Origin: Cupriavidus laharis
GTDB lineage: Bacteria > Pseudomonadota > Gammaproteobacteria > Burkholderiales > Burkholderiaceae
Direction: 5' to 3'
Assembly: GCF_914271435.1 (NCBI RefSeq)
Contig: NZ_CAJZAI010000002.1
Span: forward strand, 434,001-498,000
Length of the DNA stretch: 64,000 bases
Under the pieces are notes generated by a model. The model did no database searches. It was given only the letters and a program-made list of their open reading frames with translations, and was not told the DNA's origin. A program made the position numbers and the translations under genes. Of the stretch, positions 52,876 through 61,437 are shown in pieces. Positions within the stretch are counted from its first letter, which is position 1. Every line of letters begins with the position of its first letter.

Positions 52876-54532
52876 GGTTGCCCTCGTCGCGGGCACCGTC
52901 GCCCAGGCGGATCGCGCCGCCCTGTCCGTCGCGCAGGTACGCCACGATGGTGATGCGCTGCGGCGCGGAGAAGGCAGCCGCAGGCTCATGGCCGTCCGCC
53001 GCGGCGCGTGCTACGCGCACATAGTATGTACCGGCCGGCGGCCGCGGCAGCGCCACCTCGTTGTCGGCACTGCGCTGGTCCGCCACCATGCGGGTGAACC
53101 CGGCATCCTCGGCCAGCTGCACGCGATAGCCGGCCGTGGCCCTGGCGTCCGCGGGCCAGCCGATGCGCAGGCTGTCGCCGTCATCCTGCAGTGTCGGCAC
53201 GGGCGGCGCCGGCTCGAGCGTGAACGGCACCGCTGCCGACCAGGGTCCGGGCCGTCCGCCCGCGTCCAGCGAGCGCACGCGCCAGAACCATGCCCCCGGC
53301 GCAAGCTTCTGCACGGCCTGCTCGGATCTGGCCTGCAGCGTGGCGGCCGTCGCGGCAAAGCCGGCATCGGCGGACACGGCAAGTTCATACGAAGCCGCTG
53401 CACCCACTGCCGCCCATTCGAACGTGGCCGACTCGCCATAGCGCACCGTCCCGGCGGCCGGCTGTAGCGTAAACGGCGCCGGCGGATTGAGCCGCACCGC
53501 AAACGGTCCCGATGCCGGCTTGCCGGCCAGGCGCTGCGCGTCCACGGCGCTCACGGCCAGGTACAGCGAACCTTCAGGGAGGCCATCGAGGCCGATATGC
53601 GTGTCGGCCGTGTCGCCGGTCCAGACCAGCTCGGTATGCGCGACGTCGCGCGCGACCGAGACGCGATAACCCACGGCCCCCTGCACCGGCTGCCAGGCCG
53701 CGTCCACCGCCGGGCCCAGTACCGTGTCCGGCAGCGGCTGCAACTGCGGTGCCGGCAAGAGTGCGACCGGCCGCGACAAGCCTGCGCCCGCCGGTACGCC
53801 GATACCGTAGCCAGCCGGCACCGCAGTCGCGGATGCGGCGCCGGCACGCGCAAGGCTGACGCCGACCTGGCCTTCCAGCACCTCGCTGCGGCTGCCGGCG
53901 GCATCGGCGGCCACGCGGTAGCGCGTGCCCCGCACACCGGTCACCATCATCGGCGTATGCAGTTCGAAGCGGCCCACGCCGCCGCCCTCGGGCGCCACGC
54001 GCGTATCGGCCTGGCCGCGTTCGATGCGGATCACGGTATCGGTCAGGCCGGACTTTCGGAACGTGCGCAGCCGCCGCACTGCCACGGTGGTGCCCGGCGG
54101 CAGCGTCACGCGCGTGCGGTCGGGCAGTTCCAGCGTGACGGTGCTGCCGGCGGCGGTGACAATGCGCGCTGCCTCGCGCAGTGCCATGCCTGCATGCAGC
54201 GGCTCGCCGTCGGCCTGCGCCGGCCCGTTGACGAACACCACGCGCGCCGCGCCGGGCTGCTCCGGAATCTGGCCAAGCGGGATGCGCAGGCGCGTGCCCG
54301 GCGCCAGCCGGTACGGATCCGCCACGCCGTTGCGCGCCTGGAGCAGGCGCCAGCCATCGGCGCTGGCCATGTAGCGCCCGGCCAGACTGGACAGGTTGTC
54401 GCCAGGCTCGACCACGTAGATGAAGTCGGCGCCTTCGGCGCCGGCCGGCCCCGCCTGCGCCGGTCCGGTTGCCGCCAGCCACACGGCCAGGGCCATGCCG
54501 GTCACCGCTGCGGCCCTACGCATGTCCGTCAT
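52850..54532 (-). CDS. LysM-FecR domain exported protein
   Basis: A 560-residue secreted protein. After a signal peptide (MALAVWLAATGPAQA) comes a LysM peptidoglycan-binding motif (YVVEPGDNLSSLAGRYMASADGWRLLQ, near residues 38-85), then a FecR domain (TLPPGTTVAVRRLRTFRKSG, HTPMMVTGVRGTRYRV) and several fibronectin-like beta repeats in the C-terminal half (AVDAAWQPVQGAVGYRVSV, PFTLQPAAGTVRYGESATFEWAAV). It probably sits in the periplasm on the cell wall, where it may inform the CHASE2 kinase. It overlaps both the response regulator stop (17 bases) and the kinase start. Confidence 0.85.
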   Translation of the reverse strand: MTDMRRAAAVTGMALAVWLAATGPAQAGPAGAEGADFIYVVEPGDNLSSLAGRYMASADGWRLLQARNGVADPYRLAPGTRLRIPLGQIPEQPGAARVVFVNGPAQADGEPLHAGMALREAARIVTAAGSTVTLELPDRTRVTLPPGTTVAVRRLRTFRKSGLTDTVIRIERGQADTRVAPEGGGVGRFELHTPMMVTGVRGTRYRVAADAAGSRSEVLEGQVGVSLARAGAASATAVPAGYGIGVPAGAGLSRPVALLPAPQLQPLPDTVLGPAVDAAWQPVQGAVGYRVSVARDVAHTELVWTGDTADTHIGLDGLPEGSLYLAVSAVDAQRLAGKPASGPFAVRLNPPAPFTLQPAAGTVRYGESATFEWAAVGAAASYELAVSADAGFAATAATLQARSEQAVQKLAPGAWFWRVRSLDAGGRPGPWSAAVPFTLEPAPPVPTLQDDGDSLRIGWPADARATAGYRVQLAEDAGFTRMVADQRSADNEVALPRPPAGTYYVRVARAAADGHEPAAAFSAPQRITIVAYLRDGQGGAIRLGDGARDEGNHGTGVRIR

Positions 54533-55226
54533 CCCCCGTGCCGGTTTCCTCGAAACGGTAGCCATGCGAATAGACGGAGGTCAGCCGCACGCCGTTCTCG
54601 GGGCGCAGCGCCAGCTTGACGCGCAGGCGCGACATGTGCGTATCGATCGTGCGCGAGCCGGTGCCGATGGTGCGGCCCCACACGGCCTGCTCCACCACGT
54701 CGCGCGGCAGCAGGCGGCCCATGTTGCGGAACAGGAATAGCGCGAGCTCGTACTCGCGCGGCGACACCGCGACGGGCTCGCCGTCCAGCGTGATGGCGCG
54801 CGTGCGCGGATCCAGGCAGTAGCTGCCGCGGCGGATGACGTCGGTTTCCAGCGTGGCCTCGGGGTAGGCGCGCCGCTGCAGCGAGCGCACGCGCGCCAGC
54901 AGTTCGCCGGCCCGGATCGGCTTGAGCATGTAATCGTCGCCCCCCACGTTCAGGCCGGCAACAATGTCCTCTTCGGCGGTACGGCTGGTCAGAAACAGGA
55001 TGGGGGGCATGGGGCCGGACGTCTGGCGCACCCAGCTCACCAGTTCAACGCCACTCGTGTCCGGCAGTTGCCAGTCCACCAACAGCAGGTCGAAGGCCTG
55101 CTCGCGCAACGCGCGCAGCAAGGCCGCGCCCGTGGCATAGGACTCGCATTCGAATCCGGCCTCGTCCAATATTTTCCGGATCAGTTCGGCCTGGTCCGGA
55201 TCGTCCTCCACCGAGGCAATCCTCAT
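54516..55226 (-). CDS. OmpR-family response regulator
   Basis: A 236-residue response regulator. The receiver has the acidic pair at E7/D8/D9, the phosphoacceptor D51 in LLLVDWQLPD, the threonine in ILFLTSR and the lysine in YMLKPIRAGE. The DNA-binding part is a winged helix (SPREYELALFLFRNMGRLLPRDVVEQAVWG, RTIDTHMSRLRVKL, VYSHGYRF). ATG 55226 has a GTGTGAGG site. It is the first gene of a three-gene unit with the FecR-like and kinase genes, and it lies just past pelG. It is the likely partner of the CHASE2 kinase and may regulate the pel operon or this unit. Confidence 0.93.
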   Translation of the reverse strand: MRIASVEDDPDQAELIRKILDEAGFECESYATGAALLRALREQAFDLLLVDWQLPDTSGVELVSWVRQTSGPMPPILFLTSRTAEEDIVAGLNVGGDDYMLKPIRAGELLARVRSLQRRAYPEATLETDVIRRGSYCLDPRTRAITLDGEPVAVSPREYELALFLFRNMGRLLPRDVVEQAVWGRTIGTGSRTIDTHMSRLRVKLALRPENGVRLTSVYSHGYRFEETGTGDDGHA

Positions 55227-55373
55227 CCTCACACCCTTCTGCCTGCTGCGACTGCAAATTGCCACGATGGCGACCGCTCGGCCAGCATTGATCGTTTCGT
55301 TGTATCAGCCCTGTCGGGCACGGCCATTCACCATCGCACGCGGCAAGCCTGGCCGAAGCCCGCCGCACCCTGC

Positions 55374-55391
55374 ATGTTAACCATGTTAACC
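55374..55391. promoter_or_regulatory. tandem ATGTTAACC direct repeat upstream of the response regulator
   Basis: Two exact copies of the nine-base ATGTTAACC (55374-55382, 55383-55391) lie side by side about 150 bases before the response regulator start, each containing the palindrome GTTAAC. OmpR-type regulators bind direct repeats, so this is a candidate autoregulatory site. Confidence 0.4.
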
Positions 55392-55422
55392 AATGACGCC
55401 AGGCTCCGTCGAAGCCGTCGCC

Positions 55423-56793
55423 TCACTGCAGCATGTAGGTTTCGTACTCCAGCCGGTCGAGCTTGCGGTCCAGCAGGTACAGCGCCAGCGCCACCACCAG
55501 CAGCAGCGATACGGCAAAGCCGTACCCATACCAGGCCGGGCCCAGACGCAAGGTCAGCGCGGTCAGGGAGCAGTTGAGCACGACGAACGTCCCCGTCAGC
55601 AGCAGCACCTCGCGGCGCCGGTCCAGGTAGAAGTAGATATTGAGCACGCCCAGCAGCACCACCTGCAGGCTGGCGCCGATCACGTCGACATACAGCAGCG
55701 GCATGTACAGCTCCGAGATGCCCAGCAGCTTCAGCACCCATGTGCCCACCACGAACAGCAGCAACGCGCTGATCGCCTGCACCTTGACGATCTCGTACAG
55801 GCCAAGCCGGATGGTCTGGACCATGGTATTGCGCATGTCCTCGATATGCTCGAGCGAACTGCCGCCGCGCACCGCGTTGTAGAACGCGTCGTAATACTCG
55901 ACAAAGTCGGTCTCGATGCGCACCAGGAACACCGCCATGCCGGGAATGATGGCCAGGTAGGCCAGGAACACCGGGATGTCGTAGATGATCGACGCATGCA
56001 GCGGACCAACCACCGGCTGCCCCGTGGATGGCGCGTACCAGAACATGAACTTGTCCAGCCAGATGCCCAGGTTGTAGAGCAGGCCGATGGCCACCAGGCT
56101 CGGATACGCATGCCGCCGCTGGAACACCTCGAAGGAAATGAAGCGCTGGCTGCTGTAGTTGCGGTAGATCAGCGTGATCATGCCGGTCAGCAGGCACAAC
56201 TGGCCTGCGACAAAACCCGACAGCAGTCCTTCCAACCCATGGCGGCGCAGCGCCAGCGCGGCACCAACCGAGATCGCGTAGCCCAGCAGGAACGTCCAGA
56301 CGATCGCCTTGTACTGCTTCATCCCCGACAGGAAGATGACGGCGATCCAGATATTGCTCATCACCACGAAGCCGGCCATCATCAGCAGACGGTACAGCAC
56401 CGACTGCTGCGGGAACGCGAACACCGCGCACGCCAGGCCGATGCCGCCGGAAAGCGCCGTGACCAGCAACGCAATGGCGTGGTAGTTGCTGAGTACAAGG
56501 TGGTCGCGCTTCTCGAACAGCCGGTCGGACGTGAAGCGCGTGAACGAGAGCTGCAACGGCCCGGTCAGTATCAGGCTGACCGCTATCAGGTAGGTCACCG
56601 ACACCTGGAACTGCGTGATCAGCGAGCCGGGCACGACGAACGGCAGGCTCAGCACGCCGATCAGCAAGATGCCGACAATCGACAGCACCCACGGGCCGGA
56701 ACTGATGATGCCCGCGTAGGCATAGGCACCCAGCATGCCCGACAGGTTGTCCCGCCGCAGCATCTTGCGCAGCTCGAATCCAATGCCTGCCAT
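55423..56793 (-). CDS. pelG: Pel polysaccharide membrane transporter PelG
   Basis: PelG (456 residues) is a polytopic inner-membrane protein with about twelve helices. Family features include MAGIGFELRKMLRRDNLSGMLGAYAYAGIISSGPW at the N-terminus, ADDITIONAL helices around VMSNIWIAVIFLSGMKQYK, and MFWYAPSTG. It belongs to the MOP flippase-like superfamily and works with PelD, PelE and PelF in synthesis and export of the Pel polysaccharide across the inner membrane. It lies one base after pelF and is the last pel gene of the run pelB-C-D-E-F-G. No terminator is visible between it and the response regulator gene. Confidence 0.94.
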   Translation of the reverse strand: MAGIGFELRKMLRRDNLSGMLGAYAYAGIISSGPWVLSIVGILLIGVLSLPFVVPGSLITQFQVSVTYLIAVSLILTGPLQLSFTRFTSDRLFEKRDHLVLSNYHAIALLVTALSGGIGLACAVFAFPQQSVLYRLLMMAGFVVMSNIWIAVIFLSGMKQYKAIVWTFLLGYAISVGAALALRRHGLEGLLSGFVAGQLCLLTGMITLIYRNYSSQRFISFEVFQRRHAYPSLVAIGLLYNLGIWLDKFMFWYAPSTGQPVVGPLHASIIYDIPVFLAYLAIIPGMAVFLVRIETDFVEYYDAFYNAVRGGSSLEHIEDMRNTMVQTIRLGLYEIVKVQAISALLLFVVGTWVLKLLGISELYMPLLYVDVIGASLQVVLLGVLNIYFYLDRRREVLLLTGTFVVLNCSLTALTLRLGPAWYGYGFAVSLLLVVALALYLLDRKLDRLEYETYMLQ

Positions 56794-56794
56794 C

Positions 56795-58387
56795 TCAGCC
56801 TCCTCCGTGCACCGGGCAACGGGCCGGGTTGCCGCTACGCGGCTGGCCAGCGTGGCCCGGGCCGTCTGGCTGCGCCATCAGCCTTTGATACAGGTCGCGG
56901 TAGCTGCCCACCATGCGGTCCTGCGTGTAGTAGCGCTCGACACGCGCGATGCCTGCGGCCTGCGCTGCGTGCCAGCGCTGCGGATCCTGAAGCAGGCCCA
57001 ACGCGGCGCTGGCCAGCGCGGCCGGGTCCGCGATGCGCACCACGTCGCCGGAGGCGCCGAGCGCCGCGTCCTCGCCGGGCAGTCCGAACACCAGCTCGCT
57101 GCACGACCCGACATCCGTGGTCACGCAGGGCACACCTGCGGCATAGCCTTCCAGCACTACCAGCGGCAGCGCTTCGCTGATGGAGCTCAGCACCAGCACG
57201 CCTACCTTCGGCAGCAAGTCGTCTATGCGCTGGAAGCCCAGGAACTTGAGCTTGTCGCCCAGGCCCAGGCTCTGGGCCAGGCTGCGGCACTCGCGCGCGT
57301 ATTCCGGGTCTTCGTCCTCGGGGCCGGCAATCCAGCCTTCGGCGTCGGGATAGTGCCGCACCACCGTCAGCATGGCGCGGATAAAGGTCTTGATGTCCTT
57401 GATCGGCACCACCCGGCCGATCAGGCACAGCACCGGCGGCACGCCGGGTGCGCGCCTGTCGCGCAGCGCGGCCAGCCGCGGCAGGTTGATGCCGTTGGGG
57501 ATGCTGCGCGTGCGCTCGGCCGGCGCGCCGTCGATCACCTGGCGCACGCGGTTGCCTTCGTAGAGCGCCACGATATCGTCGCCCGCGTCATAGCAGACGC
57601 GCCCCAGCGTTTCGAAAAAGCGCACCCACAGCTCGCGGAAATAGCTGATCTGGGAGATATCCCGCTCGAAGATGTTCCGGTTGTCGCGGATCCACTGGCT
57701 CTGGAACAAGTCGATCTTGCGTTCCTTGGTGTAGATGCCGTGCTCGGACACCAGCAGCGGCCGCTGGTTGCGGTAGCGCAGCATCGCACCCAGGAAACCG
57801 GCATAGCCCGTGGAGACAGTGTGGTAGACGCGCGCCGGGATCAGGTTGTCGGCAATGCGCACCAGCTGCCACAGCGGCTTGTGCATGATGCGCACGGTCC
57901 AGAAGTAGTCGGTGAACGACGGATCGGTGCAGAAGCGGCGGTACTGGTCGGTGATGGTCTGCCACGCGCGCTGGCTGTACAGGAACGCGTCTTCGCCGAG
58001 CGCCCCGCCCTCGCGCAGCGCAGGCATCAGCTCGCGGATCAGTTCGCCGGCCCGGGCCTCCTGGCCGGGTTCGCGCAGCATGTCGTGCAGGCGGTCCGAC
58101 GCCGCGAAGGCGTCGGCGTCCCCCCGCGTGCCGTGCACCATCGGCGGCGGCGGGAAATCATAGAGATAGTGTGTTTCCAGGTGCACCACGTTGTCCGGCA
58201 GCGCGTAGGCCATGTCGCCATAGTCCTCGCGCCGGCTGCCGATGAAGACGATGCCGAAGCGCAGTTCCGGGAAGGCGCGGATCATCTGGTTGACCCAGCT
58301 CGACACGCCCCCGCTCACGTAGGGGAACGTGCCCTCCAGCAGCAGCATGACGTCGGCGTGATCGCCCTTTCGCAGAATCTCGCTCAT
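56795..58387 (-). CDS. pelF: Pel polysaccharide glycosyltransferase PelF
   Basis: PelF (530 residues) is the cytosolic GT4-family glycosyltransferase that polymerises Pel. The N-terminal half has DVMLLLEGTFPYVSGGVSSWVNQMI and the conserved TVSTGYAGFLGAMLRYR and EHGIYTKERKIDL segments; the GT-B nucleotide-sugar site follows with LIGRVVPIKDIKTFIRA, GPEDEDPEYA and LSSISEALPLVVLEGYAAGVPCVTTDVG, which holds the EX7E-type glutamates. It shares ATGA with pelE and ends one base before pelG. It is recruited to the membrane complex by PelD/E/G. Confidence 0.97.
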   Translation of the reverse strand: MSEILRKGDHADVMLLLEGTFPYVSGGVSSWVNQMIRAFPELRFGIVFIGSRREDYGDMAYALPDNVVHLETHYLYDFPPPPMVHGTRGDADAFAASDRLHDMLREPGQEARAGELIRELMPALREGGALGEDAFLYSQRAWQTITDQYRRFCTDPSFTDYFWTVRIMHKPLWQLVRIADNLIPARVYHTVSTGYAGFLGAMLRYRNQRPLLVSEHGIYTKERKIDLFQSQWIRDNRNIFERDISQISYFRELWVRFFETLGRVCYDAGDDIVALYEGNRVRQVIDGAPAERTRSIPNGINLPRLAALRDRRAPGVPPVLCLIGRVVPIKDIKTFIRAMLTVVRHYPDAEGWIAGPEDEDPEYARECRSLAQSLGLGDKLKFLGFQRIDDLLPKVGVLVLSSISEALPLVVLEGYAAGVPCVTTDVGSCSELVFGLPGEDAALGASGDVVRIADPAALASAALGLLQDPQRWHAAQAAGIARVERYYTQDRMVGSYRDLYQRLMAQPDGPGHAGQPRSGNPARCPVHGGG

Positions 58388-59367
58388 GATTGCCAGTAAC
58401 GCAACAGGGGCCGCATCAACGGTAGCGGCGATGGACTGTCGAACTCCGCCATCAGGCTGCGGACTGCGGCGTAGTCCCGTTCGAGATAGGCCGCTTCGGC
58501 CAGCAGGGGCAATACGCGCTCACGCGCGAAGCCCAGCGCCTGTGCCCGCACCAGCCACTCGCGGGCTTGCGCGGGTTCGTTGCGCACCAGGGCCAGCCGC
58601 CCGCGCATGTACCACAGCGAGGCATTGGTGTCGTCAACCTCCAGGGCTGCACTAGCGTGGCGCTCCACCTGGCTGGCGGTGTAGTGGTACACGTCGCCCT
58701 GCACCAGGTTCTGGTAGATCAGTTCCCAGTACAGGTCGGCGAGGCGCTTGTTCACTTCGGCGCGGGCCGCTGGCGTCTGCGCGGCTTCCAGCCGGGGCAG
58801 CTCGGCCAGGATCTGCTGGGTCAGCTGTTTTTCTGCGCCGTCGAGCATGCCGTAGGCCAGCAGGCGGACATCGTCGGCGCTGTCGGCGAGCAGTTCGCGC
58901 AGCACCGGGCTGGCCGTGCGTGCCGGCATGGACTGCATCGCCACCAGCGCGGTCAGCCGCTCCGGCAACGGAGCCCGTGCATTGCCCAACTGCGCGCGCA
59001 GGCGCGCACCGCCGCCATGTGTTACGCGCGACACCAGGTGGGTAACGAATTCAGGCAGGCCGACCGAACCGATGCCATTGAGGCCGGCGCGGGACGGCAG
59101 GAGCCGCGAGAATACATAGCTGCCCAGGCACACCAGCATGCCGCCCAGAGGCACGAAGAAGCAGAACAGCGAAAGGTAGGCGTAGCTCCACACGAACGGC
59201 ACGCGGAACCGCCGTGGCAAAAGCCGCCACAGCACCAGCCCGGTCAGGGCAGCGGCCATGGCCTGCATGCCCAGGAAAGCCAGGAGCACCGCCGTGCTAT
59301 CACCGCGCACCAGCAGTGCCAGGGCGGCAAGCTGGGCGGCAACGCTGGCGACAGTGAGCTTAACCAT
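58384..59367 (-). CDS. pelE: Pel polysaccharide protein PelE
   Basis: PelE (327 residues) is an inner-membrane component of the Pel synthase complex. It has N-terminal helices (LTVASVAAQLAALALLV, LLAFLGMQAMAAALTGLVL, FVWSYAYLSLFCFFVPLGGMLVCL) and a C-terminal helical repeat domain (LADLYWELIYQNLVQGDVYHYTASQVERHASAALEVDD) of the TPR type. It links PelD to the glycosyltransferase. I start at ATG 59367, overlapping pelD by 8 bases; it overlaps pelF at ATGA. Its length is close to the family's. Confidence 0.92.
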   Translation of the reverse strand: MVKLTVASVAAQLAALALLVRGDSTAVLLAFLGMQAMAAALTGLVLWRLLPRRFRVPFVWSYAYLSLFCFFVPLGGMLVCLGSYVFSRLLPSRAGLNGIGSVGLPEFVTHLVSRVTHGGGARLRAQLGNARAPLPERLTALVAMQSMPARTASPVLRELLADSADDVRLLAYGMLDGAEKQLTQQILAELPRLEAAQTPAARAEVNKRLADLYWELIYQNLVQGDVYHYTASQVERHASAALEVDDTNASLWYMRGRLALVRNEPAQAREWLVRAQALGFARERVLPLLAEAAYLERDYAAVRSLMAEFDSPSPLPLMRPLLRYWQS

Positions 59368-60772
59368 GGCTTGCTTCCGATTGCAGCGGCGTGCCGCCAT
59401 CGACCTGGCTACGCTGCAGCAGCCGCACCAGTGCATCTTCGGAGCCGGCGGCCGGCACCGGCAGCGTGTAGACGCCGACCTTCGACGCCTCGAAGTCGGT
59501 GCCGAACTGCGCGCGCAGCATGTCTTCGATCCGCACCAGATAGGCCGACACGGCCTGCGCGTCCGACAGCGGCATCAGCGTGAGCAGCGCGCGATGGCTC
59601 GGATTGGCAACGGGCCAGGCCACGTCCAGCGCGCGGCGGCTGCGTATGACCTGTTCGTACAGTGCGTCGCGGGCCTCGTCCAGGTCGAACACCAGCGCGA
59701 CGACCGAGCTTTCGATACCGGTATCGCGGCGCAACCGGGACAGGCGGGCATAGTCCAGCGCGAACGGGTATGGGCAACCCGGCAGCGCCGACTGGATGGC
59801 CTGCGTCGCCCGCGCATGGTCAACGCCATCCGCGTAGTAGCCAAGCAGCACCATCAACATCTGCAGGTTTTCGTAGGTCAGCGCCAGGAACGGCATGCGT
59901 TCCACCACCAGGACACCGATCAGCTTGTCCGCACCGGCCAGCACCGGCGCCACCGCCACGTAGCGGGTCTGCGCATCATGCTGCAACCCGTCGGAGCGCA
60001 GGTGCGCCAGCTGGCGGGTTTCCAGGCAGTGCCGCACCAGCGTGTCGCCGGCATCGAGGGCGAACTCCGCGCCGATGCGCGCCACCGCTTCCGGCACCAC
60101 GCCGTCGCCGTCGCACGGGTACAGCGCCGCGGCTTCGAGCTGGCAGGCCTGTGCCACCACCTGCAGCATGGACCGTGCGCCGGCCAGCCCGCCTTCGCCT
60201 TGCACCGCCTCCTGCTGGGTCACGCCGCGCAGCTGCGAGAGCGTGTCGCGCAGCGTCGTCGGCCGCGCCAGCAGGTCGTTCTCCAGGCGCGCATGCGAGA
60301 TGCGCAGCAGGTAGTGGTTCTTGGTCAGCGCCGACAGGCGTTCGTCCAGGTAGCGGTTGACGGCGCGTGCCCGGGCCAGGCGCGTGCCCCAGACATCGCC
60401 GAACTGCCCGGCCAGCAGCACCAGCAGCAGGCCGCCAAGGAAGAACATCCGCGGGAAGGCGCCGTCCTGCGCGCCCATGCCGTGAAAGACGAACCAGCCG
60501 CCAAGCAGCATCAGCACGCTGCCCACGCCGATCAGCGTGCCATAGCGCAGGGCCAGCACCATCGGCAGCAGCCAGGCCCAGGGGAAGCCCAGGCCGAGCA
60601 GCAGCGGGTTCTGCGGGAACACCAGCCAGGCCAGCGCCATCGCCAGGGCCATGGACACCACCAGTTCCACCGCCGCTGCCCGTCCGTTCACCGCGGGCGC
60701 CAGCAAGCGCGCATATGTGCCGCCCAGGCCAATACCCTGCCCTTGCCTCGCTTGTTCAGCCGTCTTGGCCAC
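59360..60772 (-). CDS. pelD: c-di-GMP receptor PelD
   Basis: PelD (470 residues) is the inner-membrane receptor for cyclic di-GMP that controls Pel synthesis. Membrane helices at residues 35-125 precede a coiled region, a GAF domain (ALYPCDGDG, YVAVAPVLAG) and a degenerate GGDEF domain. The inhibitory-site-type RxxD is RALD (R380-D383), and R175 and R414 stand where the other nucleotide-binding arginines of the Pseudomonas protein (R161, R402) would fall with the same offset; this correspondence is by eye. It lies between pelC and pelE. Confidence 0.94.
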   Translation of the reverse strand: MAKTAEQARQGQGIGLGGTYARLLAPAVNGRAAAVELVVSMALAMALAWLVFPQNPLLLGLGFPWAWLLPMVLALRYGTLIGVGSVLMLLGGWFVFHGMGAQDGAFPRMFFLGGLLLVLLAGQFGDVWGTRLARARAVNRYLDERLSALTKNHYLLRISHARLENDLLARPTTLRDTLSQLRGVTQQEAVQGEGGLAGARSMLQVVAQACQLEAAALYPCDGDGVVPEAVARIGAEFALDAGDTLVRHCLETRQLAHLRSDGLQHDAQTRYVAVAPVLAGADKLIGVLVVERMPFLALTYENLQMLMVLLGYYADGVDHARATQAIQSALPGCPYPFALDYARLSRLRRDTGIESSVVALVFDLDEARDALYEQVIRSRRALDVAWPVANPSHRALLTLMPLSDAQAVSAYLVRIEDMLRAQFGTDFEASKVGVYTLPVPAAGSEDALVRLLQRSQVDGGTPLQSEASHG

Positions 60773-60818
60773 GCCTGTCTCCCTCGCGTTCCGTGTTGCG
60801 CCCGTGTGACCCGTGCAT

Positions 60819-61373
60819 TCAGCCCTGCGTCAGCGGCGCCAGCAGGCGGCGCAACAGCTTCTGCGCAGTCCCCGACAGCGACGCGCGGCTCCAGCCGCTG
60901 TCGCTGCCGGTGGCCGACCACACTACGTCGCCGCTGGCCACGTCGATCAGCTGCAGCGAAATGCCGACAGCCGGCTCGCCATCGACGCCGACCTTGTAGC
61001 GCCATTCCTGCACGGCGCCGGTCAGCGCATACCTGACCTTCTCGCCCCGTGCCCATTCCAGCGCCTTGGCGACCGCCTCGCGCTCGGCCGGTTCGAACAG
61101 CGTTTCCGGGTTCAGGCTGGCAGGATAGCGCTTCAGGTTGGTCACCCCGCCGGTCTTGAGCAGGCTTTCCGCGATCGCCTCGGCACGCAGCCCGGCCTGC
61201 GGCGTTTCGGTGTAGTTGGCGATCGGCAGCACGGCCATCGTCTCGCCGCGCGCAATTTGCGGTGCCCTGCCGACATCCGTCACCGCGCAGCCGGCCAGCC
61301 ACAACGCGGCGCCCAGTGCACCGCACCATGCCATCCACCTGGTCATGCGCCTGTTCTGCTTGTTCATGTTCAT
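60819..61373 (-). CDS. pelC: Pel outer-membrane lipoprotein PelC
   Basis: PelC (184 residues) is an outer-membrane lipoprotein that in Pseudomonas forms a dodecameric ring funnelling the polymer to PelB. The signal ends in LWLAGC, the lipobox. The body has VLPIANYTETPQAGLRAEAIAESLLKTGG and RYALTGAVQEWRYKVGVDGEPAVGISLQLIDVASGDVVW, as in the family. A good AAAAGGGG lies before ATG 61373. It follows pelB by 64 bases. Confidence 0.94.
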   Translation of the reverse strand: MNMNKQNRRMTRWMAWCGALGAALWLAGCAVTDVGRAPQIARGETMAVLPIANYTETPQAGLRAEAIAESLLKTGGVTNLKRYPASLNPETLFEPAEREAVAKALEWARGEKVRYALTGAVQEWRYKVGVDGEPAVGISLQLIDVASGDVVWSATGSDSGWSRASLSGTAQKLLRRLLAPLTQG

Positions 61374-61437
61374 CCCCTTTTCTCTTCTGAACCTGTTTCC
61401 CTGAGCCTGTGATTGCCTGACCGCGTGCCGCGCCGCC

